Shown: positions 43,251 through 52,269 of the stretch, one piece after another
How the letters are laid out: each line of letters opens with the position of its first letter
How positions within the stretch are numbered: the stretch's first letter is position 1
DNA from: Exiguobacterium acetylicum
GTDB taxonomy: Bacteria; Bacillota; Bacilli; Exiguobacteriales; Exiguobacteriaceae
Reading direction: 5' to 3'
Assembly (NCBI RefSeq): GCF_022170825.1
Contig: NZ_CP081878.1
Coordinates: 1,204,001-1,268,000, forward strand
DNA: 64,000 nucleotides
Program-made: the position numbers and the translations under genes
The notes under the pieces: generated by a model
What the model was told of the DNA's origin: nothing
Databases searched by the model: none
Seen by the model: the letters and a program-made list of their open reading frames with translations, nothing else

Positions 43251-43529
43251 ATGCACATTACACCCGAAGCAGTTACGTACTTAAAAGAACAAGTCGAGCA
43301 TGAACAAGCACCTGGCATCCGTTTATATCAATCCGGACAAGGATGTTGTGGACCGAGTTTCGGACTTGGATTCGGTATAGGTGAAGACGGTGATCAAGTG
43401 AAAGACTTTGATGGCTTATTACTTGCGATTGATCGTGATTTGGAGAGCGTCAGTGAAAATATTACGCTTGCGTTGGAAGAAACACCTGAAGGACAGCAAA
43501 TCGTTCTTCTTGGAGCATCAAATTGTTAA
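43251..43529 (+). CDS. IscA/HesB-like protein within the arsenic operon
   Basis: A 92-residue protein with the IscA/HesB fold (ISYNTH-like: TPEAVTYLKEQV, GIRLYQSGQGCCGPSFGLGFG, LLAIDRDLE) and a CCGPS cysteine pair at ~34-35. Ends in LLGASNC. HesB-like proteins carry Fe-S clusters; a metalloid-binding role here is inference from the Cys pair and from sitting between arsA and arsB. ATG 43251 follows AAAGGA; an in-frame ATG at 43242 also exists. Confidence 0.75.
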   Translation: MHITPEAVTYLKEQVEHEQAPGIRLYQSGQGCCGPSFGLGFGIGEDGDQVKDFDGLLLAIDRDLESVSENITLALEETPEGQQIVLLGASNC

Positions 43530-43570
43530 TCGGTAAAAACGAAATTTAATACAGAAATGAAGTGAACGCA

Positions 43571-44866
43571 TTGACCGGTACACATTTACTAGCGATCGGA
43601 ATTTTTCTGATCACCTTATTCTTAATCATCAAACAACCGAAAGGACTCGGCATCGGCTATTCGGCGATGGGCATGGCGCTGATTGCACTATTAACGGGAG
43701 TCGTGAACCTCGATGACGTCTCGACGGTCTGGGGTATCATCTGGAATGCCACCTTTACCTTCATCGCCCTCATCATCATCTCGTTGATCCTCGATGAGAT
43801 CGGATTCTTTGAATGGGCAGCCCTGCATATGGCACGGATCGCAAAAGGGGGCGGTGTCAAACTATTCGTGTATATGACATTGCTCGGTGCAGTCGTTGCG
43901 GCGTTATTCGCAAACGATGGAGCGGCGTTGATCCTGACGCCGATTGTCCTCGCGATGGTACGTCACTTGAAACTGCCAGATTACGTCGTATTAGCGTATG
44001 TATTTGCTTCCGGCTTCATCGCTGATACGGCAAGCTTACCATTCGTCGTCTCGAACCTCGTCAACATCGTCTCAGCAGACTTCTTTGACATCGGCTTTAC
44101 AGAGTATGCGTCACGAATGGTATTCGTCAATTTCTTTTCTGTCATCGGCAGTCTAATCGTCTTATATCTGTATTTCCGTAAAAGTATTCCGAAGAATTAT
44201 GACGTCGCGCAGCTCGTCGTACCCGCGACAGCGATCAAGGACCAGCGGATGTTTAAGCTATCATGGTTCGTTCTCATCTTGCTTGTCGTCGGATACTTTA
44301 CGAGTGACGTCATTGGCATTCCTGTCAGTCTTGTCGCTGGAGTCATCGCTTTGTTCTTCTTGTTGATGGCACGCCGTTCACCGAGCGTACCGACGAAAAA
44401 GGTCATCGGTGGTGCTCCATGGGCGATCGTTTTCTTCTCGCTTGGGATGTATATCGTCGTATATGGTCTGCAAAATGCCGGATTGACACAAGTACTCGCG
44501 GACATCATTGATGGCTTTGCGACGAATCTAGCAGCTGCGACATTTGGTATGGGCTTCTTAGCAGCCATCTTGTCGTCGATCATGAATAACATGCCGACCG
44601 TCATGATCGATGCCCTTGCGATTGATTTAAGTCAGGCAACCGGAACGATTCGAGAAGCACTCATCTATGCGAATGTCATCGGTTCCGATCTTGGACCGAA
44701 GATTACGCCGATTGGTAGTCTAGCGACATTACTATGGCTCCATGTACTTCGGACGAAAGGCGTGAAGATTGGCTGGGGACAATACTTTAAGATTGGTACG
44801 ATCCTGACGATTCCGACACTTGCCATCACATTGCTTGGCTTGTATATCAGCTTGATACTTTATTGA
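43571..44866 (+). CDS. arsB: arsenite transporter ArsB
   Basis: A ~431-residue integral membrane pump of the ArsB family, 11-12 hydrophobic segments, exporting arsenite and antimonite; [19 protein letters not shown] and [14 protein letters not shown] are characteristic. Starts are poor: TTG 43571 has GAAGTGA 5 bases before it, and GTG 43562 is in frame with no site; the first is used here. Works with ArsA and with the ArsD chaperone in this operon. Confidence 0.9.
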   Translation: MTGTHLLAIGIFLITLFLIIKQPKGLGIGYSAMGMALIALLTGVVNLDDVSTVWGIIWNATFTFIALIIISLILDEIGFFEWAALHMARIAKGGGVKLFVYMTLLGAVVAALFANDGAALILTPIVLAMVRHLKLPDYVVLAYVFASGFIADTASLPFVVSNLVNIVSADFFDIGFTEYASRMVFVNFFSVIGSLIVLYLYFRKSIPKNYDVAQLVVPATAIKDQRMFKLSWFVLILLVVGYFTSDVIGIPVSLVAGVIALFFLLMARRSPSVPTKKVIGGAPWAIVFFSLGMYIVVYGLQNAGLTQVLADIIDGFATNLAAATFGMGFLAAILSSIMNNMPTVMIDALAIDLSQATGTIREALIYANVIGSDLGPKITPIGSLATLLWLHVLRTKGVKIGWGQYFKIGTILTIPTLAITLLGLYISLILY

Positions 44867-44885
44867 TTTTGAGGAGGAACTAGAT

Positions 44886-46544
44886 ATGAAATTAATGATT
44901 ATTGGTTCGGTTGCTGCCGGAACATCGGTTGGAGCAAAAGCACGTCGTAACAGTGAAGAGATGCAAATCACGATTTATGACCGCGATCAAGATATCTCTT
45001 ATTCGGGTTGTGGGATTCCTTACTTCGTTGGGGGAGAAATCGCTGATATCGATGAATTGACACCACGAGATGCTGCTTTCTTTAAAAAGCGGTATAACAT
45101 TGATATTCATACACAACACGAAGTCGAATCGATTGATCATGCGACAAAAACAGCGACGATCGTCAATCTTCTGACGGGTGATCGGTTCACGGACACGTAT
45201 GATACGTTAGTGCTCGCAACCGGTGCGTCAAGTATCGTTCCGCCACTACCAGGTGTCGAGCAGGAGAATGTCTTTACCGTTCGAAATGTCCGTAATGCCG
45301 ATGCGATCCGGTCCTACATTGACGCCCATGATCCGAAGACGGCAACGATCGTCGGCGGAGGATTCATCGGTCTTGAGATGGCTGAGCAATTGACGTACCG
45401 GGGCATTCAAGTCACGCTCGTCGAACGCTTGCCGCAAGTCATGCCGCCGCTTGATCGCGATATGGCAGAACGCGTAGCCGATCATCTAAAAGATAAAGGG
45501 GTATCCCTTTTGCTCGGTGAATCAGTGACAGCGTTCAACGGAGAAGAATGCGTTTCTGAAGTCGCGCTTGAGAGTGGAAAAACGATCGAGACGGATCTCG
45601 TCATTCTGTCCGTTGGCGTTAAACCAAACACGAATCTTGCGAAGCAGATTGGCGTAGAACTTGGTAAAACAGGCGCGATTGCAGTCAACCGTAAAATGCA
45701 GACGAATGTAGCGGATGTTTACGCAGTCGGCGACGTCGCGGAGAGTTTCTCTGTCATCACGGGTGAAGCACTTTATCGTCCGCTTGGGTCCACCGCGAAC
45801 AAGATGGGACGGATTGCTGGTATGGTCATTACCGGAGAAGAAGCGGAGCACCGTGGTATTTTAGGAACGGGTATCTTCAAAGCCTTCGATTTGACTGTCG
45901 CTCAAACGGGTTTGACGGAAAAAGAAGCGCGTGAATCAGGGTATGACATTGAAGTACTGCATAATATCAAACCAGATCGTCCAGAATACATGGGCGGTAA
46001 AGAGATGACGATTAAAGCGATTGCCGATCGAGCAACAGGACGAGTCCTCGGAGCTCAGATCGTTGGTCCGCAAGGTGTCGATAAACGGATTGATGTCCTA
46101 GCGACAGCGATTACCTTTAAAGCGAAAGCGGAAGACTTGTTCCATCTCGATTTAGCTTACGCTCCACCGTTCGCGACGACAAAGGATCCAGTTCTTTACA
46201 CGGGGATGGCGCTTGATAATGCCATCAAAAAAACAGCGCGTTTGATGACGCCGAATGAATTGATCGATCAAGTCGCAAGTGGAAAGGCGTTCCAAATCAT
46301 CGATACACGCTCAAAAGCACAATTCGAGAAAAATCATGTTGATGGAGCGATTCATATTCCACTCGGTGAACTGCGGACACGGGCGAAGGAATTAGATCCG
46401 ACATTGCCGACGATTGTCTATTGTAATAAAGGGGTAACCGGTAATGCAGCGCAAAATGTCTTGAAAAATCTTGGTTTTACGGATGTTTGCAACTTATCAG
46501 GTGGTAACAAGAACTATCAACATATCAAAAAGTGCTTATCATAA
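44886..46544 (+). CDS. CoA-disulfide reductase-like flavoprotein fused to rhodanese
   Basis: A 552-residue fusion. Residues 1-445 are a pyridine nucleotide-disulfide oxidoreductase with FAD motif GSVAAGTSVGAKARR, catalytic Cys42 in SYSGCGIPYF and NAD motif GGGFIGLEM. Residues ~450-552 are a rhodanese domain with Cys513 in IVYCNKGVTG and a final Cys550. Such CoADR-rhodanese proteins reduce CoA disulfides or persulfides. Placement in an arsenic operon suggests a thiol-redox role in arsenic or sulfur handling, unproven. ATG 44886 follows GAGGAGG. Terminator at 46559. Confidence 0.88.
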   Translation: MKLMIIGSVAAGTSVGAKARRNSEEMQITIYDRDQDISYSGCGIPYFVGGEIADIDELTPRDAAFFKKRYNIDIHTQHEVESIDHATKTATIVNLLTGDRFTDTYDTLVLATGASSIVPPLPGVEQENVFTVRNVRNADAIRSYIDAHDPKTATIVGGGFIGLEMAEQLTYRGIQVTLVERLPQVMPPLDRDMAERVADHLKDKGVSLLLGESVTAFNGEECVSEVALESGKTIETDLVILSVGVKPNTNLAKQIGVELGKTGAIAVNRKMQTNVADVYAVGDVAESFSVITGEALYRPLGSTANKMGRIAGMVITGEEAEHRGILGTGIFKAFDLTVAQTGLTEKEARESGYDIEVLHNIKPDRPEYMGGKEMTIKAIADRATGRVLGAQIVGPQGVDKRIDVLATAITFKAKAEDLFHLDLAYAPPFATTKDPVLYTGMALDNAIKKTARLMTPNELIDQVASGKAFQIIDTRSKAQFEKNHVDGAIHIPLGELRTRAKELDPTLPTIVYCNKGVTGNAAQNVLKNLGFTDVCNLSGGNKNYQHIKKCLS

Positions 46545-46558
46545 TCTTGCACCATGTA

Positions 46559-46604
46559 ACGTACCGACCCTGTTGGTTTAGGGGGCGGTACGTTTTTTTT
46601 GTTG
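46559..46604 (+). terminator. Terminator of the arsenic operon
   Basis: AACGTACCG pairs with CGGTACGTT around a G/T-rich loop, followed by TTTTTTT. Confidence 0.85.
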
Positions 46605-46633
46605 CTAATTCAGTTAAAATAGGATATTTTTAG

Positions 46634-46652
46634 TATATCGGTAAGCGATATA
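46634..46652 (+). promoter_or_regulatory. Candidate PadR operator
   Basis: TATATCG-N5-CGATATA is a perfect 7-5-7 dyad 28 bases before the PadR gene. Confidence 0.55.
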
Positions 46653-46679
46653 ACGGAAGACGTAGTAAGGGGTGTGGAA

Positions 46680-47012
46680 ATGGCACGTACGGATCAAGCG
46701 ACAGCATTGACAGAAGCCGTCTATTATATTTTGCTTTCGCTCCAACAACCCCGTCATGGCTATGGCATCATGCAATTCGTCCAGGAATTGAGCAACAACC
46801 GGGTCAAGTTAGCTGCCGGGACGTTGTACGGCGCACTCAGCAGTCTAGTCGATAAAGGCTGGATTGAAGCCATCGAGCAAGAAGCAGGGCGAAAGAAAGA
46901 GTACATCATGACGAATCAGGGGCGAGAGAGATTACAGGTAGAGCTAGATCGACTAAAAGAACTCGTGCGACATGGACAAGAAACGATGGGAGTGAGTCAA
47001 GATGAACAGTAA
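46680..47012 (+). CDS. PadR-family transcriptional regulator
   Basis: A 110-residue PadR winged-helix repressor: AVYYILLSLQQPRHGYGIMQFVQELSNNRVKLAAGTLYGALSSLVDKGWIEAIEQ covers the DNA-binding domain, then a charged helix (QVELDRLKELVRHGQE). ATG 46680 follows AAGGGG. It overlaps the next gene by 11 bases, which is the usual PadR-partner pairing. The nearby dyad suggests autoregulation. Confidence 0.9.
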   Translation: MARTDQATALTEAVYYILLSLQQPRHGYGIMQFVQELSNNRVKLAAGTLYGALSSLVDKGWIEAIEQEAGRKKEYIMTNQGRERLQVELDRLKELVRHGQETMGVSQDEQ

Positions 47013-47529
47013 AACGGTCTATCGCTTTTATGCTGATTACGCGAAAGAAGAAGTATGGTTAAACGAGATGGCAAACAAAGGCTGGTACCTACAGAAGTTT
47101 CGACTCGGACGTTATGTATTCGTTGAAGGCGAACCTAACAGGTATACGTATCGAATCGAATTGTTAGAAAACATGCCAAAGCATCCGAAGTCGCAGGAAT
47201 ACTTTGAGTTTTTAGAAGAGATGGATATTGAAGTCGTCGATACATCGTTCCGCTGGGTCTTTTTAAGAAAACGGACCTCAGATGAACCGTTTCATATGTA
47301 CTCTGATTTTGATTCACAGATCCATCACGAACATCGGATTTTACAGCTTTATAAAGTCGTTTTTTTGGTTAATATCATCGCAGTACTCATTAACTTGTTT
47401 AATCCGATTACCGACCAGATGATCTGGTTCAATCTCGCGATCGTGACGGGTCTATCATTCGTGATGCAACGCCATGAACGTAAAATTCAAACGTTACGTG
47501 GATTGCGTACCATTGCAGAGCAAGATTAA
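47002..47529 (+). CDS. DUF2812 domain membrane protein
   Basis: A 175-residue protein with the DUF2812 soluble domain (YRFYADYAKEEVWLNEMANKGWYLQKFRLGRYVF and YRIELLENMPKH, ~5-60), then two membrane segments near 117-155. DUF2812 proteins commonly pair with PadR regulators, as here. Function unknown. Stop followed by a terminator at 47550. Confidence 0.82.
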   Translation: MNSKTVYRFYADYAKEEVWLNEMANKGWYLQKFRLGRYVFVEGEPNRYTYRIELLENMPKHPKSQEYFEFLEEMDIEVVDTSFRWVFLRKRTSDEPFHMYSDFDSQIHHEHRILQLYKVVFLVNIIAVLINLFNPITDQMIWFNLAIVTGLSFVMQRHERKIQTLRGLRTIAEQD

Positions 47530-47549
47530 ATTCATAGAAACTGATTTCT

Positions 47550-47588
47550 AAATCCCTCACGTTGCTAAAATGAACGTAAGGGATTTTT
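47550..47588 (+). terminator. Terminator of the PadR operon
   Basis: AAATCCCT with ACGTT pairs with AACGT and AGGGATTT, then TTT. Confidence 0.8.
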
Positions 47589-47735
47589 GACGTATTCAGA
47601 ATTCAAAATAAAAGTTTGTAAAGTGGGTCAATTCGTCTAACAGTCTTGTAAGAAAGACCAAATATAACGATTTAACATTGTATAACTAAAGAGAAGGAAT
47701 GATATCAATCAATGAGTCGAGGAGTAATGAATAGA

Positions 47736-48950
47736 ATGGATAAGCTTATCCGAAATAAGTGGAAATATTTTAGTCTAGTATGTCTTGTAAGTGGAAGTAT
47801 CCTTTTAGCAATTTTTCTGAAAGTGCAACAGAATCGAGCAACCGCAAATGTTCTACCACGTTCTTCGATTACAGCAATTGATTTCAGTCCTCAAAAAGAT
47901 ACCGTGATGTTAGTTTACCCAGGACAGGTGCAAGGAAAAACGAATGATCCTGAACTTGCCTACAGTTCGATTGTCACGATCAACATGAAAGGAAAGGTAG
48001 TAAACGAACGACAGGTCAATGATCCTGGAGTTACGAACATGACGCTTGTGCAAAAACCGAGTACGCCGAATGTGTTGTATGCCTCTGGCGAAGGATATCC
48101 GAATCACTTCCATACATTTGATTTTACGAAACGACGGTTTGTTCAACATAATGTGACGTATTTCAAGCACGATCCCATGATGGAATCGATCAAACACTTT
48201 GGGACGGACACATGGTTCAAGACATTGAATTCATACAAAACTGGTACGCAACGATCGTCTCAAGGAAAAGGCTTTTCGCAAACTTTTTCTAATTTTGATA
48301 CAAAAGAAAACTATGAGACACCTGCGCGATTCGAACCAGGAAATTCGATGATGATTGAACTAGAGCATCATTTAGCTTATGCCAGTATTGGAAGCGAAAA
48401 TGAACAAGAAGAAAAAGCAGCGATGATCTTCTTGGATAAACAGACTAAAAAACCGACTGTATATCGTAAGGGGGAAGAACCGTATGCTTACTCAGCACTT
48501 TATGGAAAGGATGATACGGCATACTTCGCTAGTACAGGTGGCTGGATGATTCGAATCAATGAGGCAGGTGAACAAACCGAGCGGTACTATCCGTTTCTTC
48601 AGAATACGAATTTTGATAGTACTGATCCGATTCGAATGATTGATGCATCACAAGGGATTCAAGTCGTCCAGCAATCCTCGCGTGATAATCAAAATCGGGA
48701 TCGCCAAGTCTTAGTCAAATGGACGTTCGGTAAAGCGTTCTCGGTTCAGGAAATCAAACCGAAATTTTGGGAAGCAGACAAATGGTACAAGTACTTATAC
48801 ATTCATCCCAAGACAAAAAAATCATACTTCATCGAATTTGACCCTGAAAAACCGGATAAAGGGAAGCTGCTTATTACGAATCAAAAATATGAGTTACTTC
48901 ACGAGATTCCGGTTGCAGGGCCGAGTGGAATCGACTTTGTGATCGAATGA
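47736..48950 (+). CDS. membrane-anchored protein of unknown function
   Basis: A ~404-residue protein with one N-terminal membrane segment (KYFSLVCLVSGSILLAIFL) and an extracytoplasmic part rich in beta-strand patterns and aromatic residues (KTLNSYKTGTQ, GGWMIRINEAGEQTE, KWTFGKAFSVQEI) that may be a propeller. ATG 47736 follows GAGGAG; ATGs at 47712 and 47727 are also in frame but badly placed. It shares layout, not clear sequence, with the 21381 gene. Family not recognised. Confidence 0.65.
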   Translation: MDKLIRNKWKYFSLVCLVSGSILLAIFLKVQQNRATANVLPRSSITAIDFSPQKDTVMLVYPGQVQGKTNDPELAYSSIVTINMKGKVVNERQVNDPGVTNMTLVQKPSTPNVLYASGEGYPNHFHTFDFTKRRFVQHNVTYFKHDPMMESIKHFGTDTWFKTLNSYKTGTQRSSQGKGFSQTFSNFDTKENYETPARFEPGNSMMIELEHHLAYASIGSENEQEEKAAMIFLDKQTKKPTVYRKGEEPYAYSALYGKDDTAYFASTGGWMIRINEAGEQTERYYPFLQNTNFDSTDPIRMIDASQGIQVVQQSSRDNQNRDRQVLVKWTFGKAFSVQEIKPKFWEADKWYKYLYIHPKTKKSYFIEFDPEKPDKGKLLITNQKYELLHEIPVAGPSGIDFVIE

Positions 48951-48970
48951 GGTAAGGAGAGGAAGATATT

Positions 48971-49588
48971 TTGAATTGTATCGAACGATTTGAATTTGAG
49001 TTTGAGGAAAAAGCGGGAGAACGACTTCCACTCTTTACTTATCTAGAGCAACAGCAAGCAGAGTGGACTTCTTTACAAGTTGATGAAGCGCGTGAGGGAA
49101 TCTTTCACGTAAGTATGTGGATTAGTGGAGAAAAGATTTCCTGGTCATATGACGTGCGAGAACGGGATGAAGCAACTCAAGCATTTCGGTTTGGTATTTT
49201 CGTACAACGCTGGAAAAACATCTGGGAATGGTATCAGCAACGTCACTTGATTAGCGGAAACACATTTGGGATTCATCAAACACTAGCCGACTCCGTCAGG
49301 ACCTCGGCAAAATCTAAAGAGCATTTGGAATGGGCATTGAACGAGCTTGCTGGCTACGATGCGGAAGGACTACTCTTTTATTTTGGTCCCGGACCGTGGA
49401 ACGACTTTCAGAACGCGGATGATGAGCTGGATATGTTTCTTGAGTTCGATGAGATCAACACAAAAGAGAAGATGCGTACGGAAGGGCTGTATTTTGATCA
49501 CGATACCCAGCGCTGGATCGATATTCGGGCGTCGTTACCCGTCATTGGTGAGACGATGCTCGTGATGTATCGCCAATTATACGAATGA
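48971..49588 (+). CDS. hypothetical protein (205 aa)
   Basis: A soluble protein, Trp- and Glu-rich, with helical tracts (NIWEWYQQRHLISGNTFGIHQ, HLEWALNELAGYDAEGLLFYFG). TTG 48971 follows AAGGAGAGG; no ATG nearby. It lies 20 bases after the previous gene, so both may be co-transcribed. No family recognised. Confidence 0.6.
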   Translation: MNCIERFEFEFEEKAGERLPLFTYLEQQQAEWTSLQVDEAREGIFHVSMWISGEKISWSYDVRERDEATQAFRFGIFVQRWKNIWEWYQQRHLISGNTFGIHQTLADSVRTSAKSKEHLEWALNELAGYDAEGLLFYFGPGPWNDFQNADDELDMFLEFDEINTKEKMRTEGLYFDHDTQRWIDIRASLPVIGETMLVMYRQLYE

Positions 49589-49601
49589 TTCATTTGATCA
49601 A

Positions 49602-49640
49602 AAAAAGCTCACGTCTCGGAAATTGAGACGTGAGCTTTTG
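49602..49640. terminator. Bidirectional terminator
   Basis: AAAAGCTCACGTCTC pairs with GAGACGTGAGCTTTT. Confidence 0.9.
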
Positions 49641-49642
49641 GA

Positions 49643-50281
49643 TTAGAACAACTCGTTGATTGGTGTGTCACCTTCAAGCAGTGTGACGACTTGCTTCGAC
49701 GCTTTGTCGTGACCGATTGCAGCTAAAATGACGCGTGCAACATCCTCACGCGGAATTTTTTTAGTCGCTTGCTCGGACGGATCCGTCGTGACGTTTCCTG
49801 TTCCGGCTTCATCTGATAGTCCGCCTGGGCGAAGAATCGTGTAGTTGAGTGACGATTCCTTCAGGACACGATCCGCGTAGCGTTTTGCAATGTAATACGG
49901 CTTCATGCTGTCGGACCATGTTTCCGGCGAATCGGCATTTAAGGCACTGACCATGATGAACTGTTTCGCATTGATTGCTTCCGCTGCTTCAATCGATTTG
50001 ACGGCCCCGTCGAAATCAATCAGCATCGTCTTGTCGGCTCCAGTATGACCACCTGATCCTGCGGTAAAGATGATGACATCTGCCCCTTGTAATGCTTCCG
50101 TGATTGTTGCGACGTCGTCTTCAAGATCGAGATGGACCGGTGTATGACCGAGTTTCTCAAAATCACTGAACTGGTCCTTGGAACGTAATCCTACTTTGAC
50201 ATCGTGCTCCGAATCCTGCAGTAAGCGAGCAGCCTGACGACCTACTTTTCCATTTGCACCAATGATGAAAATCTGACTCAT
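49643..50281 (-). CDS. NAD(P)-binding SDR-like protein (YwnB/NmrA type)
   Basis: A 212-residue atypical short-chain dehydrogenase with the start MSQIFIIGANGKVGRQAARLL (dinucleotide motif GANGKVG), DVIIFTAGSGGHTG and YAKRYADRVLKESSLNYTILRPGGLS. It lacks a clear YxxxK and is probably a NAD(P)-sensing or reductase relative. ATG 50281 follows GGAGGAATGG; an upstream extension in the frame has no ribosome site. Monocistronic. Confidence 0.82.
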   Translation of the reverse strand: MSQIFIIGANGKVGRQAARLLQDSEHDVKVGLRSKDQFSDFEKLGHTPVHLDLEDDVATITEALQGADVIIFTAGSGGHTGADKTMLIDFDGAVKSIEAAEAINAKQFIMVSALNADSPETWSDSMKPYYIAKRYADRVLKESSLNYTILRPGGLSDEAGTGNVTTDPSEQATKKIPREDVARVILAAIGHDKASKQVVTLLEGDTPINELF

Positions 50282-50466
50282 GTTCCATTCCTCCATTTCA
50301 CGATTTGATGATTCTGTATCAGTATGGAAAAGACGAGGCAATTCTGTAAAGGGAGACGACTTATAGAACTGTAACCGTCATCAAAACATCTTTTTAATGC
50401 TTTTATGCATAAAATCGTCAAATTATCTTGAAATCACGTGTAAGTGTGGTAGGATAATGACTATTA

Positions 50467-50517
50467 CCCACACCGAAAATCATTTGGGTTAAATTGTAGC
50501 AATATTCGGTGAATGGG
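50467..50517 (+). other. Leader hairpin upstream of the PheC-like pair
   Basis: CCCACACCGAA at 50467-50477 can pair with TTCGGTG (50505-50511) plus TGGG (50514-50517). It precedes the first PheC-like start by 29 bases. It has no T-tract and could be a leader structure. Confidence 0.3.
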
Positions 50518-50545
50518 CAACGACGAAACAGAAAGGAGAGATACG

Positions 50546-51376
50546 ATGAGAAAGAAACCATGGCTATTAGCTGGACTTGTTTTGACAGGCATTGCTGCTT
50601 GGATGATCTGGAACCAACAGACAGATGCCGAAGCACATGACATCTTCGAAGACCAAAAACTGGTCGTCGGAACGACGGGGGATTATAAACCCTTTACATA
50701 CTGGAACGAGGAACAAAATCGTTATCAAGGCTTTGATATCGATGTCATCCAAGCGTTTGCGAAAGCAGCGGATCTTGATGTGACGTTCGTCAAGACGACA
50801 TGGCCGACATTATCGGAGGATACGAAATCAGGCAAGTTTGATATCGCTGTCGGTGGCATCACGAAAAAAGTCGAGCGCGAGGTCGTCGGAGACTTTACAT
50901 CGTCGTATTTCTCCTTTCAAAAAGCTCCGCTCGTAAAGAAAGAAGATGTCAAACGCTTGAATTCACTCGCAACGATTAATCATCCATCCGTCAAAATTGG
51001 TGTCAATCCGGGTGGGACGAACGAGGCGTTCGTGAAGAAGTATTTTCCAAAGGCGGATGTGACCGTCTTTGAAAACAATTTAGACATTCCAAAAGCTGTC
51101 CAAAGCGGTCAAGTCGACGTCATGGTGACAGACGATATCGAGGCATTGCACTATGCAACCGAACTCGATCTTGCGGTGCCGAAACTGACAGAGGCGTGGG
51201 AACCAGCCGAGATGGCGTATTTGATGAAACCAGGACAAAAGCAGCTTGGAGACGTCTTCCACGTCTGGATTGAAAGTGCAGAGGGGCAAGAACAAGTTCA
51301 AAAATTGAAGAAAAAATGGAACATCGTCTCGACGCGTGAGACGGTCGGAGCGAAAGGAGCGGGAGCACATGAGTAA
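50546..51376 (+). CDS. exported substrate-binding-fold protein, cyclohexadienyl dehydratase (PheC)-like, copy 1
   Basis: A 276-residue protein: one N-terminal membrane segment (~7-22) then a solute-binding type-3 fold. TTGDYKPF (~43-50), TTWPTL (~84-89), NPGGTNE (~154-160) and the D-IEA segment resemble PheC, the exported enzyme that makes phenylpyruvate or phenylalanine from prephenate or arogenate. An ABC transporter receptor is the alternative, but no permease or ATPase is adjacent. ATG 50546 follows AAAGGAGAG. It overlaps copy 2 by 8 bases. Confidence 0.75.
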   Translation: MRKKPWLLAGLVLTGIAAWMIWNQQTDAEAHDIFEDQKLVVGTTGDYKPFTYWNEEQNRYQGFDIDVIQAFAKAADLDVTFVKTTWPTLSEDTKSGKFDIAVGGITKKVEREVVGDFTSSYFSFQKAPLVKKEDVKRLNSLATINHPSVKIGVNPGGTNEAFVKKYFPKADVTVFENNLDIPKAVQSGQVDVMVTDDIEALHYATELDLAVPKLTEAWEPAEMAYLMKPGQKQLGDVFHVWIESAEGQEQVQKLKKKWNIVSTRETVGAKGAGAHE

Positions 51377-52166
51377 ATGGGGATGGATCGTTGTCGGAGG
51401 TGGCGTCCTGTTTGCGAGCTTACTGACGCTATGGCAATCGGAGCAACCACGACGTGTACAAGCGAAGAACGTCTTTGCGACGAAAAAAATCGTCGTCGGA
51501 ACGACTGGGGATTACAAACCATTCACGTACTTGAACCGGAAGACGAACGAGTACGAAGGATTCGATATCGAAGTGATCCGTTCTTTCGCGAAGACGACCG
51601 GTATCGACGTCGAATTCGTTCCAACAACATGGCCGACGCTGTCGGCTGATCTCGCAAGTGGCAAATTCGATATGGTCGTCGGTGGTGTGACGAAGAATAT
51701 TGAGCGCGAGATCATCGGTGATTTCACGTCGAGTTACCTGTCATTCCAGAAGACACCGCTCGTCCGTAAAGAAGATGCTGAACGCTTCGCTTCGATCGAA
51801 CAGATCAATCGTCCAGACGTCACGATTGGTCTAAACCCAGGCGGAACGAATGAACAGTTCGTCCGCAAGACGTTCACAAAAGCGAAGATTGTCATGTATG
51901 AGCAAAACCTCGACATCCCGCATGCGGTCGCGTCAGGCGAAGTCGATGTCATGATCACTGATACGGTCGAGGCAATTCATTATGAAGCACTCGATCAACG
52001 ACTCGCAGCACCGACGATTCAGGAAAAATGGATTCCGGCGGAAAAGAGTTATCTTGTTCGAGAGTCAGAAGGGGACGTCGTCGATGTTTTTAACCTCTGG
52101 ATGCAGTCATACGAAGGACAGGAAGAGATGGAGCAATTAAAAGAGAAATGGCAAGTAGCGTCGTAA
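51369..52166 (+). CDS. exported substrate-binding-fold protein, cyclohexadienyl dehydratase (PheC)-like, copy 2
   Basis: A 265-residue paralogue of the preceding protein, with the same TTGDYKPF, TTWPTL, NPGGTNE and TD-VEAIHYE blocks and a similar N-terminal membrane segment (KWGWIVVGGGVLFASLLTLW). ATG 51369 overlaps copy 1 by 8 bases and follows AAAGGAG. The two share an operon and end at a terminator. Both could be receptors or PheC enzymes; the pair is unusual. Confidence 0.75.
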   Translation: MSKWGWIVVGGGVLFASLLTLWQSEQPRRVQAKNVFATKKIVVGTTGDYKPFTYLNRKTNEYEGFDIEVIRSFAKTTGIDVEFVPTTWPTLSADLASGKFDMVVGGVTKNIEREIIGDFTSSYLSFQKTPLVRKEDAERFASIEQINRPDVTIGLNPGGTNEQFVRKTFTKAKIVMYEQNLDIPHAVASGEVDVMITDTVEAIHYEALDQRLAAPTIQEKWIPAEKSYLVRESEGDVVDVFNLWMQSYEGQEEMEQLKEKWQVAS

Positions 52167-52170
52167 GTGG

Positions 52171-52205
52171 ATCGTGTCTCCTAACAACAGGAGGCACGAT
52201 TTTTT
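52171..52205 (+). terminator. Terminator of the PheC-like pair
   Basis: ATCGTGTCTCCT pairs with AGGAGGCACGAT (one G-U), then TTTTT. Confidence 0.88.
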
Positions 52206-52269
52206 AATGACAGGAATTTGATGGGAAAAGGCGAACAAGTATGTAGAAGCAAACCAGGAGGAAACCGAT

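Noticed and set aside
50546-52166. Ordinary amino-acid ABC transporter receptors
   Set aside because: No permease or ATPase is adjacent and the motif set looks closer to PheC. This is not excluded, so the receptor option is kept as an alternative.
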